Assembly (NCBI GenBank): GCA_963812945.1
Contig: CAWEXD010000008.1
Location: forward strand, 186,001 to 250,000
From: DASRDR01 sp963812945 [NCBI: uncultured Candidatus Rokubacteria bacterium]
Lineage (GTDB): Bacteria; Methylomirabilota; Methylomirabilia; Rokubacteriales
Reading direction: 5' to 3'
Length of the DNA: 64,000 nt
The notes beneath the pieces were generated by a model. It was not told where the DNA came from. It ran no database searches and saw only the letters and a program-made list of their open reading frames with translations. How positions within the stretch are numbered: position 1 is the stretch's first letter; every line of letters begins with the position of its first letter. Below, piece after piece: positions 24,092 through 33,491 of the stretch. Made by a program: the position numbers and the translations under genes.

Positions 24092-26335
24092 TCAGACCTC
24101 GCTGCCGGCGTTGGCACGGTCGCCCTGGGCGGGCAGTCGGGCCAACTCGCCCAGGAGGCGGCCGGCCCAGCGGTAGATGTTGTACTCCCGCACGGTTTGG
24201 CGCATGCGGCCCATGCGGCCACGCCGCTCGCCCGGCGGCATCTCGACCGCCTGCCGGATCGCTTCTGCCATCTCGTCGATGTCGTAGGGGTTGACGAGGA
24301 GCGCGTCCGCCAGCTCCCGCGCCGCCCCGGTGAACCGGCTCAGGATCAGCACGCCGTCGTCGTCGTCCCGCACCGACACGAACTCCTTGGCGACGAGGTT
24401 CATTCCGTCGTGGAGAGACGTCACCATGCAGAAGTCCGCCCACCGGTAGAAGGGCCAGACGTCACGATGGTCGTGGTGACCCTTGAGGAGGACGATCGGG
24501 CGCCAGCTGCCGGTTCCGAGCTCACCGTTGATCTGCCCCGCGAGCTGGTCGAGCTCCTCCTCGAGGGCCCGGTACCGCGTGATCCGGCTCCGGCTCGGCG
24601 CCGCGAGCTGGACGAACGTGAGCCGCCCGCGGTAGTCGGGGTGCTGGGTGAAGAAGCGCCGGATCGCCGCGAACCGCTCCGGGAGCCCCTTCGTGTAGTC
24701 GATGCGCTCCACGCCGACACCCAAGAACTCGACGTCGATGCCCAGTTCCTGAAGCAGAGCGACCCGGCTCGAGGCCGGAGGCTCGTCCACGAACCGCGGG
24801 GCCACGCTGATCGGGAACGGCTTCACCAGGGTGACGTGCTGGTTTCGCGCCACCGAGAAGTGGTCCCAGTCGATGCGGGCCTCGACGACCCGGTCCACCG
24901 TCTCCAGGAAGTTGTTGCAGTGGAACTGGGTGTGGAAGCCGACCAGATCGGCGCCGAGCATGCCGTCCAGGATCTCCGTTTGCCAGGGACAGATCCCGAA
25001 CGCCTCCGGATTCGGCCACGGGATGTGCCAGAAGATGGCGACGTGGGCGTCGGGGCGCTTCTCCTTGATGAAGCGGGGCAGCAGGGCGAAGTGGTAGTCC
25101 TGGATCAGGATCGCCGGGTTGTCGGTGTCGGCGATCACCTCGAGCACCGCATCCGCGAACTTCGCGTTGACGGCCGCGTACTGACGCCAGTCCTCGGGCC
25201 GGAAGATGGGCCGCGCATGGACGATGTGGCAGAGCGGCCACATCCCCTCGTTGGCGAACCCGTAATAGTAGCCGGATTCCTCCTCCTCGGAGAGCCAGAT
25301 GCGCTTCAGCGCGTACCGGGGCGCGTCCGGCGGGAGCTGGACCATTGCCCGCTCGTCGACCACCTCACGATCGGCATCCCCGCTGCCGTGCGCGATCCAG
25401 ACGCCGCCGCAGGCCCGCATCACGGGCTCCATCGCCGTGACGACACCGCTGGCCGGCGTCAGGGGCACGACGCGGCGGCCGCGCCACACGTGGCTCACCG
25501 GCTCGCGATTGGAGACGACCACCAGCGGCCGGTCGCCGAGCCGGACGCGGGCGAACTGGGCGAGGCGCTCCTCGGTCCACACCGCGTCCCCGCGGAGCCG
25601 GAGGCGCGCCTCCTCGGCGATAGCCGAGCGCGCCTTGGCCAGGCTCCGCCCCAGATCGCTCACCTCGGTGGCGAGCGGGCCGAAGAGCTGGGTGTCCGGC
25701 ATCGGTGGCGGCGGCCCGGGCTGGCCCGCGCGGAGCTGCCGCGCCCACGCCGCCAGCCGGTCCAGCGGGTGCGTCACGCTCCGGCGCACGACCAGGAAGG
25801 TGACGAGACTGAGCAGGGCGACCAGCACGGCGAAGCGGAGCGCGTGCATCCGCGCGAGGTCCCCCAGCTCGCGGTCGATGTGGGTGGCGTCCTGGAGGAT
25901 GACCAGGACGCCGCGAGCCCGCTGGTCCGTGACGAGCGGGACGGCGTAGTAGTAGGTCTCGCGCCCCCCGAGCGACTGGAGGCCCTGCTTGGGCGCCACG
26001 TCCGCGAGAGCCAGCGGAACGGCGGGCAGAGGAGCCTCCAGGCTCTCGGCCCACTGGGAGGTGGCGGCCACGAGAGATCCGGAGCGATCGAACACGGCCA
26101 CTCCGCGGCCGGCGGCCCCGAAGCGCTGGACGAGGCGATCGATCTGTGCGCGCGAGCCCCGGTCGATCAGAGGCTCGACGGCCTCCTTGAGCCCCTCGCC
26201 GAGGAGCCAGGAGCGCCGCTCGAGCTCCGTCGTCAAGCGTGTGCGCTCCCGCGCGACCGAGGCATAGGCGAACGCCCCGAGGACGACGATGATCGGGAGC
26301 CAAATGGCTACCAACAGCCGCAGTGTGAACCGCAT
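24092..26335 (-). CDS. Membrane-anchored trehalose-6-phosphate synthase (HAMP-like/GT20 fusion)
   Basis: A 747-aa protein. Residues 1-30 and about 164-185 are membrane spans enclosing an extracytoplasmic sensor-like region ([17 protein letters not shown]). A HAMP-like linker ([15 protein letters not shown]) follows. From about residue 270 to the end is a complete GT20 domain: SNREPV at 275, [41 protein letters not shown] and [11 protein letters not shown]. These include the OtsA residues that bind UDP-glucose and glucose-6-phosphate, so activity is expected: trehalose-6-phosphate formation on the inner membrane face. No phosphatase domain or gene is seen here. ATG 26335 lacks a ribosome site but lies 8 nt after TATACT. 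Confidence 0.9.
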   Translation of the reverse strand: MRFTLRLLVAIWLPIIVVLGAFAYASVARERTRLTTELERRSWLLGEGLKEAVEPLIDRGSRAQIDRLVQRFGAAGRGVAVFDRSGSLVAATSQWAESLEAPLPAVPLALADVAPKQGLQSLGGRETYYYAVPLVTDQRARGVLVILQDATHIDRELGDLARMHALRFAVLVALLSLVTFLVVRRSVTHPLDRLAAWARQLRAGQPGPPPPMPDTQLFGPLATEVSDLGRSLAKARSAIAEEARLRLRGDAVWTEERLAQFARVRLGDRPLVVVSNREPVSHVWRGRRVVPLTPASGVVTAMEPVMRACGGVWIAHGSGDADREVVDERAMVQLPPDAPRYALKRIWLSEEEESGYYYGFANEGMWPLCHIVHARPIFRPEDWRQYAAVNAKFADAVLEVIADTDNPAILIQDYHFALLPRFIKEKRPDAHVAIFWHIPWPNPEAFGICPWQTEILDGMLGADLVGFHTQFHCNNFLETVDRVVEARIDWDHFSVARNQHVTLVKPFPISVAPRFVDEPPASSRVALLQELGIDVEFLGVGVERIDYTKGLPERFAAIRRFFTQHPDYRGRLTFVQLAAPSRSRITRYRALEEELDQLAGQINGELGTGSWRPIVLLKGHHDHRDVWPFYRWADFCMVTSLHDGMNLVAKEFVSVRDDDDGVLILSRFTGAARELADALLVNPYDIDEMAEAIRQAVEMPPGERRGRMGRMRQTVREYNIYRWAGRLLGELARLPAQGDRANAGSEV

Positions 26336-26343
26336 TCGAGGCA

Positions 26344-26349
26344 AGTATA
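26344..26349 (-). promoter_or_regulatory. -10 hexamer TATACT before the trehalose-phosphate synthase
   Basis: On the minus strand TATACT is followed by 8 nt and then the ATG at 26335. No Shine-Dalgarno sequence fits in the gap. This predicts a leaderless mRNA starting at or next to the ATG. Confidence 0.5.
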
Positions 26350-26453
26350 CCCGGAACGACGAACCGATAGGGCCGGGGCCGGATGCGATCGGAGGGGGCC
26401 GCGCCTGGCTAGCCACGGGTGCCCGCGTGCCGCCGGCCGGCGTGCGGGCGGGC

Positions 26454-26483
26454 TTGGTCGCCACAGGGGGCCGGTCCTATAAT
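26454..26483 (+). promoter_or_regulatory. Sigma-70-type promoter of the kinase/regulator operon
   Basis: TTGGTC at 26454-26459 and a perfect TATAAT at 26478-26483, with an 18-bp spacer. RNA would start near 26490, about 35 nt before the small membrane-protein gene and upstream of the kinase and response regulator genes. Confidence 0.6.
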
Positions 26484-26524
26484 CCCCCCACCTTGCGATC
26501 TCGCCGGTGGGCAGGGAACGCTCA

Positions 26525-26719
26525 ATGAAGAGCAAGGACCTCCTGGTCGCGCTGTTCGCGCTCGCGGTCGTGCTCCTGTCCTGGCCCTTCCTGACAGTGG
26601 TCAACGGGCCCGCGACCGTCCTCGGGATCCCCCTGCTCGTGCTCTACCTCTTCGCCGTGTGGGCCGGCATCATCGCGGTCCTCTTCTGGCTGACCGGCGG
26701 GCGGGACACGGGCTGGTGA
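26525..26719 (+). CDS. Small two-span membrane protein
   Basis: A 64-aa protein, MKSKDLLVALFALAVVLLSW and then PATVLGIPLLVLYLFAVWAGI, giving two predicted membrane spans and a short polar end. It is the first gene after a good promoter and precedes the symporter-fused kinase by 28 nt. Small membrane proteins next to SSS-type kinases are often seen and may modulate or assemble with them, but that is inference. It is not the same as the DUF4212 subunit at 31364. ATG 26525 was chosen over a frame start at 26507 because the hydrophobic region begins sooner and GGGAACG lies upstream. Confidence 0.75.
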   Translation: MKSKDLLVALFALAVVLLSWPFLTVVNGPATVLGIPLLVLYLFAVWAGIIAVLFWLTGGRDTGW

Positions 26720-26747
26720 AGGCAGGCCGGACAGGGGGGCGGCCTCG

Positions 26748-29744
26748 GTGAGCTGGCTGGACTACGGCCCTCTCCTGTCGATCGTCGTCGGCTACCTGCT
26801 GTTCCTCTTCGGGGTGGCCTACTGGGCCGAGCGGAGTCGCCGCCTCCGGCACCCCAGGCTCCAGATGCTGACCTACGTGCTGACCGCGTCGGTGTACTGC
26901 ACGGCGTGGACCTTCTACGGCAGCGTGGGGCTGGCGGCGAACCGGGGGCTCGAGTTTCTCACGATCTATCTCGGGCCGGCCTTGATCGCGCTTCTCTGGC
27001 CGTTGCTCCTGCGCCGTCTGGTGCGGGTCGCCAAGGAGCAGCGGATCACGTCCATCTCCGACTTCATCTCGAGCCGGTACGGCAAGTCCGCCCCCCTGGG
27101 CGCCCTCGTGGCCGGGCTGGTCGTCGTAGGCCTGATCCCGTACATCGCGCTGCAGCTCCAGGCCGTGTCTCAGTCGTTCAAGCTGATCCTGCACCAGGAG
27201 ACGATCCTGGAGCTCTTCGACCCGACGCTGCTGGTCGCCATCGTGCTCGGAGTCTTCGGGATCCTGTTCGGCGCGCGGAACCCCGACTTCACGCAGGCCC
27301 AGCGGGGGCTGCTGACGGCCGTCGCCGTCGAGTCGGTAGTGAAGCTTCTCGCGTTCCTGACGGCGGGGGCCTGGGTCACGTGGGCCCTGTTCGGCGGGAT
27401 CGGCGACATTTTCGCCCGGGCCGTCGCCGACCCCGAGATCCGCCGTCTCCTCACGCTCGGCGAGGCGCCGACGGCGTCGTTCACGCGCTGGACGGCGCTG
27501 CTGGTCATCTCGATGATGGCGGTGATGTTCCTGCCGCGGCAGTTCCACGTGCTGGTCGTCCAGAACCAAGACGAACGCCACGTCGCCGCGGCGTCCTGGA
27601 TGTTTCCCCTCTATCTCTTCCTGATCAACCTGTTCGTGCTGCCGATCGCCATCGCGGGACTCCTCCTCCTCCCGCGGGACCAGGCCGATCACTTCGTCCT
27701 GCTCTTGCCTCTTGCCGCCGAGAACCCGGCGCTGTCGATCCTCGTGTTCCTCGGCGGGTTCTCCGCCGCCACCGCCATGATCGTCGTCGACTCGCTCGCC
27801 CTGTCGAAGATGCTCACCAACGACATCGTGGTGCCGATCCTGCTCCGGAACCGGAGTCGCGACCTCTACCGGGCGAGCTTGCGCTCGATGCGGCTGTGCA
27901 TTCTCCTGGTCGTGTTCCTCGGCTACGGCTGGGCGGCGCTGGCGGGCGGGCGCTTTCTCCTGGTCGAGATGGGGCTCTTGTCGTTCGTGGCGGTCACGCA
28001 GTGCGCGCCAGCGATCCTGCTGGGCCTGGTGTGGCCACGCGCCAATCGGCGCGGCGCCTTCGCCGGCATCTCCGCCGGGTTCGGCCTCTGGTTCTACACT
28101 CTCATCATCCCCGTCCTGGTCAAGGAAGGGGTGCTCGGCCCGACGATCCTCGAGGCTGGTCCCTTCGGCCAGGCCTGGCTCCGTCCGACCCAGCTCTTCG
28201 GGCTGGCCGGGCTCGATTCCGTGAGCCACGGGCTCTTCTGGTCACTTCTCACGAACCTGACCGCGTACGCGCTGGTCTCGCTCGCCACCCGCCAGGATGC
28301 CGAGGAGCGGCTCCAGGCGGCGGCGTTCACCGGGCGCTTTCCGGGGGCTCCGACCATGCCGGTGGGGGCCATCCTCACGCCTCGTGACATCGATCGCCTC
28401 GTCCACCACTACGTGGGCGGCCCGGATGCGGCGATCATCACCGGCGAGATCCTCGGGACCAAGGCACCCGACGAATTGACGCCCCCCGAGCTCCTCGAGC
28501 TGCGGATCCGGCTCGAGAAGCGGCTGGCCGCCTCGCTCGGCGCGGCGGCGGCGCGCTACATCGTGGAGGACCGGTTCACGCTGTCGAAGGGAGAGGCCGA
28601 GCGACTCGTGGAGTCGTTCCAGGAGCTGCGGCACTCGCTCCGGACGACCGAGGAGGAGGCGCGACGCATCGAGCGCCTGTTGGCCAGCGTGGTGCGGAGC
28701 GTGGACGACTGCATCGTCACGACGGACATCGGCGGGCACCTGGTGACGGTGAACCCGGCGGGGGAGCGTCTCTTCGGGGCATCCCAGGCGGAGCTGGCCG
28801 GCGCGCCGTGGTGGGATCTCCTGGCCGCCGGACCGGGAGTGTCGGGGGGCCGGGCCAGCGGGGCGTTCCAGGGTGTCTACGCGTGGAAGGGAGACGTCCG
28901 GGCGCGAACGCGCGCGGGTCGGGAGTTCCCGGCCCACCTCGCCGTCACCCCCATCTTCGATCCCGGCGGCCAGGTGCTGGGGACGGTCGGCGTGCTGCGC
29001 GACCTGACCGAGCAACACGACCTGCAGCGGCGGCTCATCCACCAGGAGACCCTGGCGTCGCTCGGCCAGATGGCGGCCGGGGTGGCGCACGAGATTCGCA
29101 ACCCGCTCGGCGGGATCAAGATGGCCATGGCCGTGCTGGCGAAGCACAACGGCGACACGCTCTCCCGGGAGATGACGGAGAGCATGCGAACCGGGGTCGC
29201 GGAGATCGAGTCGATCGTGAGCCACCTGCTGGACTACACTCGCGAGACGCGCCTCGACCGGCAGCCGTTCGACGTCGAGCGGATCGTTCGGGAGGTCGTG
29301 CAGGCACTGGGCTCGGACGCGCGGGCGCGCGGCGTCACACTCTCCTGCTCGCAGACGTTTCCGAGCGGCGTCATCGGGCTGGTGGACGGCCCTCGGGTCC
29401 GTCAGGTTCTGACGAACCTCGTGCGCAACGCGATCGAGGCGGCCGACCGGCGTCCCGGCGGGCGCGTGGAGGTGACGTGCCACGGACGGGACAGTGCGAT
29501 CCTGTTCGACGTGGTCGACAACGGGATCGGGATGACGTCGGAGGAGCGCGAGCGGATGTTCCTCCCGTTCTTCACGACGAAGCCGACCGGTACCGGGCTC
29601 GGCCTGGCGATCGTGAAGAAGATCGTGGACCTGCACGGAGGCGAGATCGACGTAGCCTCGGAGCCGGGCCGGGGGACCCGAGTGGCGATCACCCTGCCCA
29701 TGGGAGCGCTGGATGAAGCGGCGAGTGCTGATCGTCGAGGATGA
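26748..29744 (+). CDS. Sodium/solute-symporter-fused sensor histidine kinase (CbrA-like)
   Basis: A 998-aa membrane kinase. Residues 1 to about 520 are an SSS-family transporter domain with about 13 spans (SISDFISSRYGKS; the FSAATAMIVVDSLALSKML segment). A cytoplasmic linker leads to a PAS domain (about 650-765; TTDIGGHLVTVNPAGERLFGAS), then HisKA with phospho-acceptor His781 (GVAHEIRNPLGG) and HATPase with NLVRNAIEAAD, DNGIGM and GTGLGLAI. This is the layout of CbrA and CrbS, which link solute transport to gene control. GTG 26748 is the start. Its last 32 nt overlap the response-regulator gene, which is surely its partner. Confidence 0.93.
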   Translation: MSWLDYGPLLSIVVGYLLFLFGVAYWAERSRRLRHPRLQMLTYVLTASVYCTAWTFYGSVGLAANRGLEFLTIYLGPALIALLWPLLLRRLVRVAKEQRITSISDFISSRYGKSAPLGALVAGLVVVGLIPYIALQLQAVSQSFKLILHQETILELFDPTLLVAIVLGVFGILFGARNPDFTQAQRGLLTAVAVESVVKLLAFLTAGAWVTWALFGGIGDIFARAVADPEIRRLLTLGEAPTASFTRWTALLVISMMAVMFLPRQFHVLVVQNQDERHVAAASWMFPLYLFLINLFVLPIAIAGLLLLPRDQADHFVLLLPLAAENPALSILVFLGGFSAATAMIVVDSLALSKMLTNDIVVPILLRNRSRDLYRASLRSMRLCILLVVFLGYGWAALAGGRFLLVEMGLLSFVAVTQCAPAILLGLVWPRANRRGAFAGISAGFGLWFYTLIIPVLVKEGVLGPTILEAGPFGQAWLRPTQLFGLAGLDSVSHGLFWSLLTNLTAYALVSLATRQDAEERLQAAAFTGRFPGAPTMPVGAILTPRDIDRLVHHYVGGPDAAIITGEILGTKAPDELTPPELLELRIRLEKRLAASLGAAAARYIVEDRFTLSKGEAERLVESFQELRHSLRTTEEEARRIERLLASVVRSVDDCIVTTDIGGHLVTVNPAGERLFGASQAELAGAPWWDLLAAGPGVSGGRASGAFQGVYAWKGDVRARTRAGREFPAHLAVTPIFDPGGQVLGTVGVLRDLTEQHDLQRRLIHQETLASLGQMAAGVAHEIRNPLGGIKMAMAVLAKHNGDTLSREMTESMRTGVAEIESIVSHLLDYTRETRLDRQPFDVERIVREVVQALGSDARARGVTLSCSQTFPSGVIGLVDGPRVRQVLTNLVRNAIEAADRRPGGRVEVTCHGRDSAILFDVVDNGIGMTSEERERMFLPFFTTKPTGTGLGLAIVKKIVDLHGGEIDVASEPGRGTRVAITLPMGALDEAASADRRG

Positions 29745-31116
29745 CGACGTCTTCCTGCGCCCGCTCCGGCGCGCCCTCGAGCTCGGGGGCTTCGATGTCC
29801 TGACCGCGGGCAGCGGTGAGGAGGCCCTCGATCTCCTCAAGCGGGAGGACGTCGATCTGGTGCTGACCGACCAGCGCCTCCCGGGGATGAATGGAGTCGA
29901 GGTGGTCCGGCGCCTGAAGGGGGACCACCCCGAGATCGGCGTCGTCGTCATGACGGCCTACGGCACCATCGGCGCCGCGGTGGAGGCCACGAGGCTCGGC
30001 GCGGAGGACTATCTGGTCAAGCCATTCGAGCCTGACGAGATCCTGCTGGTCCTTCGTCGGGCGCTCGAGTTCCGGGAGCTCCGCGACCAGCGCCGGCAGT
30101 CGCTGCGCCGCAACCAGGAGCGCTTCACGCTGACGAACCTGGTTGCGCGGAGCCCCAAGATGCTGGAGATCCTTGCGCTCCTGCGGGAGGTCGCGCAGAT
30201 CGATACCACCGTGCTGATCCACGGCGAGACAGGGGTGGGCAAGGAGCTCCTGGCCAGAACGCTCCACTTCGCGGGACCGCGGCGGGACAAGCCGTTCGTG
30301 GCCGTGAACTGTGCCGCGATCCCCGAGGAGCTGTTCGAGTCGGAGCTGTTCGGATACCGGCGGGGCGCGTTCACCGGGGCGACCGAGCCGCGACGCGGCC
30401 ACTTCCAGATGGCGAGCGGCGGCACGCTCCTCCTCGACGAGATCGGGGAGATGCCGCTCGGGCTCCAGTCGAAGCTCCTGCGGGCCATCGAGGAGAAAAG
30501 GATCACGCCGATCGGCGCCGAACGACCGGTCGACATCGACGTGCGGTTCATCGCCACGACGAACCAGGAGCTCCGCGAGGTCGCCGAGCGTGGGGGATTC
30601 CGCCGCGACCTCTTCTACCGCCTCGCGGTGTTCCCCATCCGCGTCCCACCGCTCCGCGAGCGGGTCGAGGACATTCCCGCGCTCGCCCCGCACTTCCTGG
30701 CCGAGAGTGCCCGGCGGTGCAAGAAGACCATCCGGGGCTTCGCTCCTTCCGCGCTCGAGGCGCTGCTCCGGTACCCCTGGCCCGGGAACGTGCGGGAGCT
30801 CGAGAACGTCGTGGAGCGCGCGGTCATCGTCACCCGCGAGGACGTGATCGCGGACGTGACCCCGTTCCTGGCCCCGGGCGGCGCGGACCGGGCGGTCGTC
30901 GATCTGACCCTGCCCTTCCGGGAAGCCAAGGCCCGCGTGGTCGAGGAGTTCGAACGAGCCTACGTGGCCGGCGTCCTCGGCCTCCACGGGGGAAAGCTCT
31001 CCGCCGCAGCCCGCCACGCGGACATGGACAACAAGAACCTCTGGGAGAAGATGGTGCGCTACGGCCTCAGGTCGCGCGCCGCCGCCGGCGAGCCGCCGCC
31101 CGACACCCCGGCCTGA
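29713..31116 (+). CDS. NtrC-type sigma-54 response regulator
   Basis: A 467-aa regulator with three domains. The receiver domain has the acidic pocket Asp10/11/12, the phosphorylated Asp53 and Lys103 in LVKPFEPDE. The AAA+ domain has Walker A GETGVGKE and the sigma-54-contact loop GAFTGA (218-223), which is intact, followed by GTLLLDEIGEM. A Fis-like helix-turn-helix ends the protein (LSAAARHADMDNKNLWEKM). It therefore activates sigma-54 promoters after phosphorylation by the overlapping symporter-kinase. The nearest such promoter lies 130 bp downstream, before the symporter operon, and is its obvious target. Confidence 0.95.
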   Translation: MKRRVLIVEDDDVFLRPLRRALELGGFDVLTAGSGEEALDLLKREDVDLVLTDQRLPGMNGVEVVRRLKGDHPEIGVVVMTAYGTIGAAVEATRLGAEDYLVKPFEPDEILLVLRRALEFRELRDQRRQSLRRNQERFTLTNLVARSPKMLEILALLREVAQIDTTVLIHGETGVGKELLARTLHFAGPRRDKPFVAVNCAAIPEELFESELFGYRRGAFTGATEPRRGHFQMASGGTLLLDEIGEMPLGLQSKLLRAIEEKRITPIGAERPVDIDVRFIATTNQELREVAERGGFRRDLFYRLAVFPIRVPPLRERVEDIPALAPHFLAESARRCKKTIRGFAPSALEALLRYPWPGNVRELENVVERAVIVTREDVIADVTPFLAPGGADRAVVDLTLPFREAKARVVEEFERAYVAGVLGLHGGKLSAAARHADMDNKNLWEKMVRYGLRSRAAAGEPPPDTPA

Positions 31117-31151
31117 CCGCCCCTCCCGGCCCGCGCGCCCCCGCGAACCAG

Positions 31152-31184
31152 GGTCCCGGTACCGCGATGTGTGGTACCGGGACC
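31152..31184. promoter_or_regulatory. Perfect 12-bp inverted repeat, enhancer or terminator
   Basis: GGTCCCGGTACC and its exact complement are separated by 9 nt. The centre lies about 107 bp before the expected sigma-54 transcription start, a usual distance for an NtrC-type enhancer. It is also 36 nt past the regulator stop codon and could instead be that transcript's terminator hairpin (no T-run). Confidence 0.5.
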
Positions 31185-31247
31185 ATGCTGCAGCCGGGTG
31201 GTGTGTCGGAATCATCAATCATTCCAGATAGTTTTGGCCTGACCCCG

Positions 31248-31264
31248 TTGGCATTCCGGATGCA
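31248..31264 (+). promoter_or_regulatory. Sigma-54 (-24/-12) promoter of the symporter operon
   Basis: TTGGCATTCCGGATGCA places GG at 31250-31251 and GC at 31262-31263, with exactly 10 bp between, the fixed spacing of sigma-54 promoters; the -24 box TTGGCA matches well and the -12 box ATGCA fairly (consensus TTGCA). RNA would start near 31275, about 90 nt before the DUF4212 gene. The neighbouring NtrC-type regulator fits as the activator. Confidence 0.65.
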
Positions 31265-31363
31265 CAGGCCAACGCCCGGGTCTGTGCGTCCGACGCGCGA
31301 CGATCGTGTCCCCAAGCCCCTGGGACCGTCCCGTGGCCAGGGTCGGTGTGGAGGAGGAGACGG

Positions 31364-31636
31364 ATGGCCGCTCCGAGGGAAATCGACCAGAAGACGCGTG
31401 ACGCGTACTGGGAGGAGACGTCCCGGTTCACCTGGCTGATCCTCGTCCTGTGGTTCGTTTCCTGGGTCGGCCCGCTCGTCTTGCACAGCTGGCTCAACTC
31501 GATCGTGATCTTCGGCTTCCCGATGTCGTTCTGGTTCGCCGGCCAGGGCTCGCTGGCGTTCTTCATCTTCCTGATCGTCTGGTACGCGGTCCACATGAAC
31601 AAGCTGGACCGCAAGTACGGACTGCAGGAGGACTAG
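31364..31636 (+). CDS. DUF4212 symporter small subunit
   Basis: A 90-aa protein with two membrane spans (FTWLILVLWFVSWVGPLVL and SLAFFIFLIVWYAVHMNKLD) and the charged ends usual for DUF4212. These proteins are always encoded just before an SSS-family carrier of the VC_2705 type and are thought to be its small subunit. ATG 31364 has GGAGGAGG upstream, the best ribosome site of the locus. The stop is only 4 nt before the symporter start, so translation is coupled. Expression should be driven by the sigma-54 promoter upstream. Confidence 0.92.
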   Translation: MAAPREIDQKTRDAYWEETSRFTWLILVLWFVSWVGPLVLHSWLNSIVIFGFPMSFWFAGQGSLAFFIFLIVWYAVHMNKLDRKYGLQED

Positions 31637-31640
31637 CGCC

Positions 31641-33410
31641 ATGTCCTGGGGAAAGATCTTCGGCATCTACACCGGCTCGTTCATCCTCTTCACGGTTCTC
31701 CTGGCAATCGCCGAGTACATGCAGCTCATCCCGAACCGGGGCATCGCCTACACCTACCTGGTCGTCACCATCGGGGTGTACGCGCTCATCGGCGTCCTGA
31801 GCCGCACGGCCAAGCCGGACCAGTACTACGTGGCGGGGCGCGGCGTCCCGGCGTTCTTCAACGGCATGGCGACCGGGGCCGACTGGATGAGCGCCGCGTC
31901 GTTCATCTCGATGGCCGGCGCGCTGTACGCCACGGGGTACGACGGTCTCGCCTACGTCTCGGGCTGGACCGGGGGATACGTCCTCTTAGCGATCTACCTG
32001 GCGCCGTTCCTCCGGAAGTTTGGCGCCTACACGATCCCTGACTTCCTCGCGCTTCGATACGGCGGCAACGCAGCCCGCGTGACCGGGCTCGTCATGGCCA
32101 TCGGCGCCTCGTTCACGTACCTGATCGCCCAGATCACCGGGGTCGGGATCATCATGGGGCGCTTCCTCGGGATGGACTTCAACGTCGGGGCCTTCGTGGG
32201 TCTCGCCGGGATCCTGGTCTGCTCCATGCTCGGCGGGATGCGGGCGGTGACCTGGACGCAGGTCGCCCAGTACATCATCCTCATCCTGGCCTACATCACG
32301 CCGGTGGCGATGCTCTCGTTCAAGCACTTCTCCGTGCCGTTCCCGCAGTTCACGTATGGGACGGTGCTCCAGGACATCACGAACATCGAGCGCACCCTGC
32401 AGGCGACCGGCGAGGTCAAGAAGCTCTGGGTGGACATGGCGCCGGGTGGCATGCTGAACTGGTTCGCCCTCTGCTTCTGCATGATGGTGGGGACCGCAGG
32501 ACTGCCGCACATCCTGATGCGCTACTACACGACGCCGTCGGTGAAGCAGGCCCGGGACTCGGTTGGCTGGTCGCTGTTCTTCATCTTCCTGCTGTACTTC
32601 ACCGCGCCCGCCTACGGCGCCTTCGCCAAGTGGACGGTGCTCAAGGAGGTCGTGGGCAAGAAGATCGCGGAACTGCCAGTGTGGGTCAGCCGGTGGGGCG
32701 ACACCATCGACGGCGTGGCGAAGAACCAGCTGGGGCTTTTCGACATCGTCGACAAGAACAAGGACGGGATCCTACAACTCGGTGACTTCGTCATCAAGTC
32801 GACGGACTTCGTCGTGCTGGCGACGCCCGAGATCGCCGGTCTCCCGTTCGTGATCACGGGCCTCGTCATGGCGGGCGGCCTGGCGGCGGCGCTGTCCACG
32901 GCCGACGGGCTCCTCCTGACCATCTCGAACGCCCTGTCCCACGACCTCTACTACAAGATCCTCAACCCGCAGGCGTCGGTCGTGAAGCGGCTGACCACTG
33001 CGCGCATCCTGCTCGTGGTGGCCGCGCTCGCCGGCGCCTGGGTCGCGACGTTCCGCATCAACATCATCGTCGCCGTCGTCGCCTACGCCTTCGCACTGGC
33101 CGGCTCGGGGTTCTTCCCCGCGCTGGTCATGGGCATCTTCTGGAAGCGGGCGAACAAGCAGGGGGCCATCGCCGGCATGATCGCCGGATTCCTGACGGCG
33201 CTGATCCTGATCGTGATCGGGCGGAACTGGGGGATCTATCTCCTCGGCGTCCGCGAGGTGGGCGCCGGCGTGTTCGGTGTCCCGGTCGGGTTCATCGTGA
33301 TCTATCTCGTCTCGAAGATGTACCCGCCGCCCGATCGGCAGACCATGGACCTGGTCGAGAGCGTCCGCTACCCGAAGGGCACCACGCTCAAGCTCGAAGG
33401 CATCGAGTAG
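31641..33410 (+). CDS. Sodium:solute symporter (SSS family, VC_2705 type)
   Basis: A 589-aa inner-membrane carrier with about 13 spans. Family features include YYVAGRGVPAFFNGMATGADWMSAASFISMAG split over two helices, the SSS signature region near YTIPDFLALRYGG, and ALSTADGLLLTISNALSHD in the eighth core helix, which holds sodium-site Ser/Thr residues. A soluble insert (residues about 330-390, WVSRWGDTIDGVAKNQLG) is typical of this branch. Relatives carry acetate, other short organic acids or amino acids. With its DUF4212 subunit and the kinase-regulator pair it forms a transport-sensing module; the exact cargo is not visible. Confidence 0.93.
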   Translation: MSWGKIFGIYTGSFILFTVLLAIAEYMQLIPNRGIAYTYLVVTIGVYALIGVLSRTAKPDQYYVAGRGVPAFFNGMATGADWMSAASFISMAGALYATGYDGLAYVSGWTGGYVLLAIYLAPFLRKFGAYTIPDFLALRYGGNAARVTGLVMAIGASFTYLIAQITGVGIIMGRFLGMDFNVGAFVGLAGILVCSMLGGMRAVTWTQVAQYIILILAYITPVAMLSFKHFSVPFPQFTYGTVLQDITNIERTLQATGEVKKLWVDMAPGGMLNWFALCFCMMVGTAGLPHILMRYYTTPSVKQARDSVGWSLFFIFLLYFTAPAYGAFAKWTVLKEVVGKKIAELPVWVSRWGDTIDGVAKNQLGLFDIVDKNKDGILQLGDFVIKSTDFVVLATPEIAGLPFVITGLVMAGGLAAALSTADGLLLTISNALSHDLYYKILNPQASVVKRLTTARILLVVAALAGAWVATFRINIIVAVVAYAFALAGSGFFPALVMGIFWKRANKQGAIAGMIAGFLTALILIVIGRNWGIYLLGVREVGAGVFGVPVGFIVIYLVSKMYPPPDRQTMDLVESVRYPKGTTLKLEGIE

Positions 33411-33433
33411 CGCGCATCGCGCGTATCCGAACG

Positions 33434-33467
33434 GCGCGCCCGTCGGGGATTTCCCCGGCGGGCGCGC
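33434..33467. terminator. Hairpin after the symporter gene
   Basis: A 15-bp stem (GCGCGCCCGTCGGGG with its complement, one G-T pair) and loop ATTT, 23 nt after the symporter stop. No T-run follows. It probably ends the DUF4212-symporter transcript. Confidence 0.7.
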
Positions 33468-33491
33468 GGCGGTCATGCGACACTTCCCGCC

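Noticed and set aside
24068-26482. Open plus-strand frame of about 800 codons opposite the trehalose-phosphate synthase
   Set aside because: It mirrors the real gene; high GC content keeps the opposite frame open. Its translation is rich in Arg, His, Asp and Gly with no family motif.
31201-31246. Third copy of the GGGGTCAG inverted repeat
   Set aside because: Only the last eight bases (CTGACCCC) match. No left arm is visible, so it is mentioned as a caution but not called a copy.
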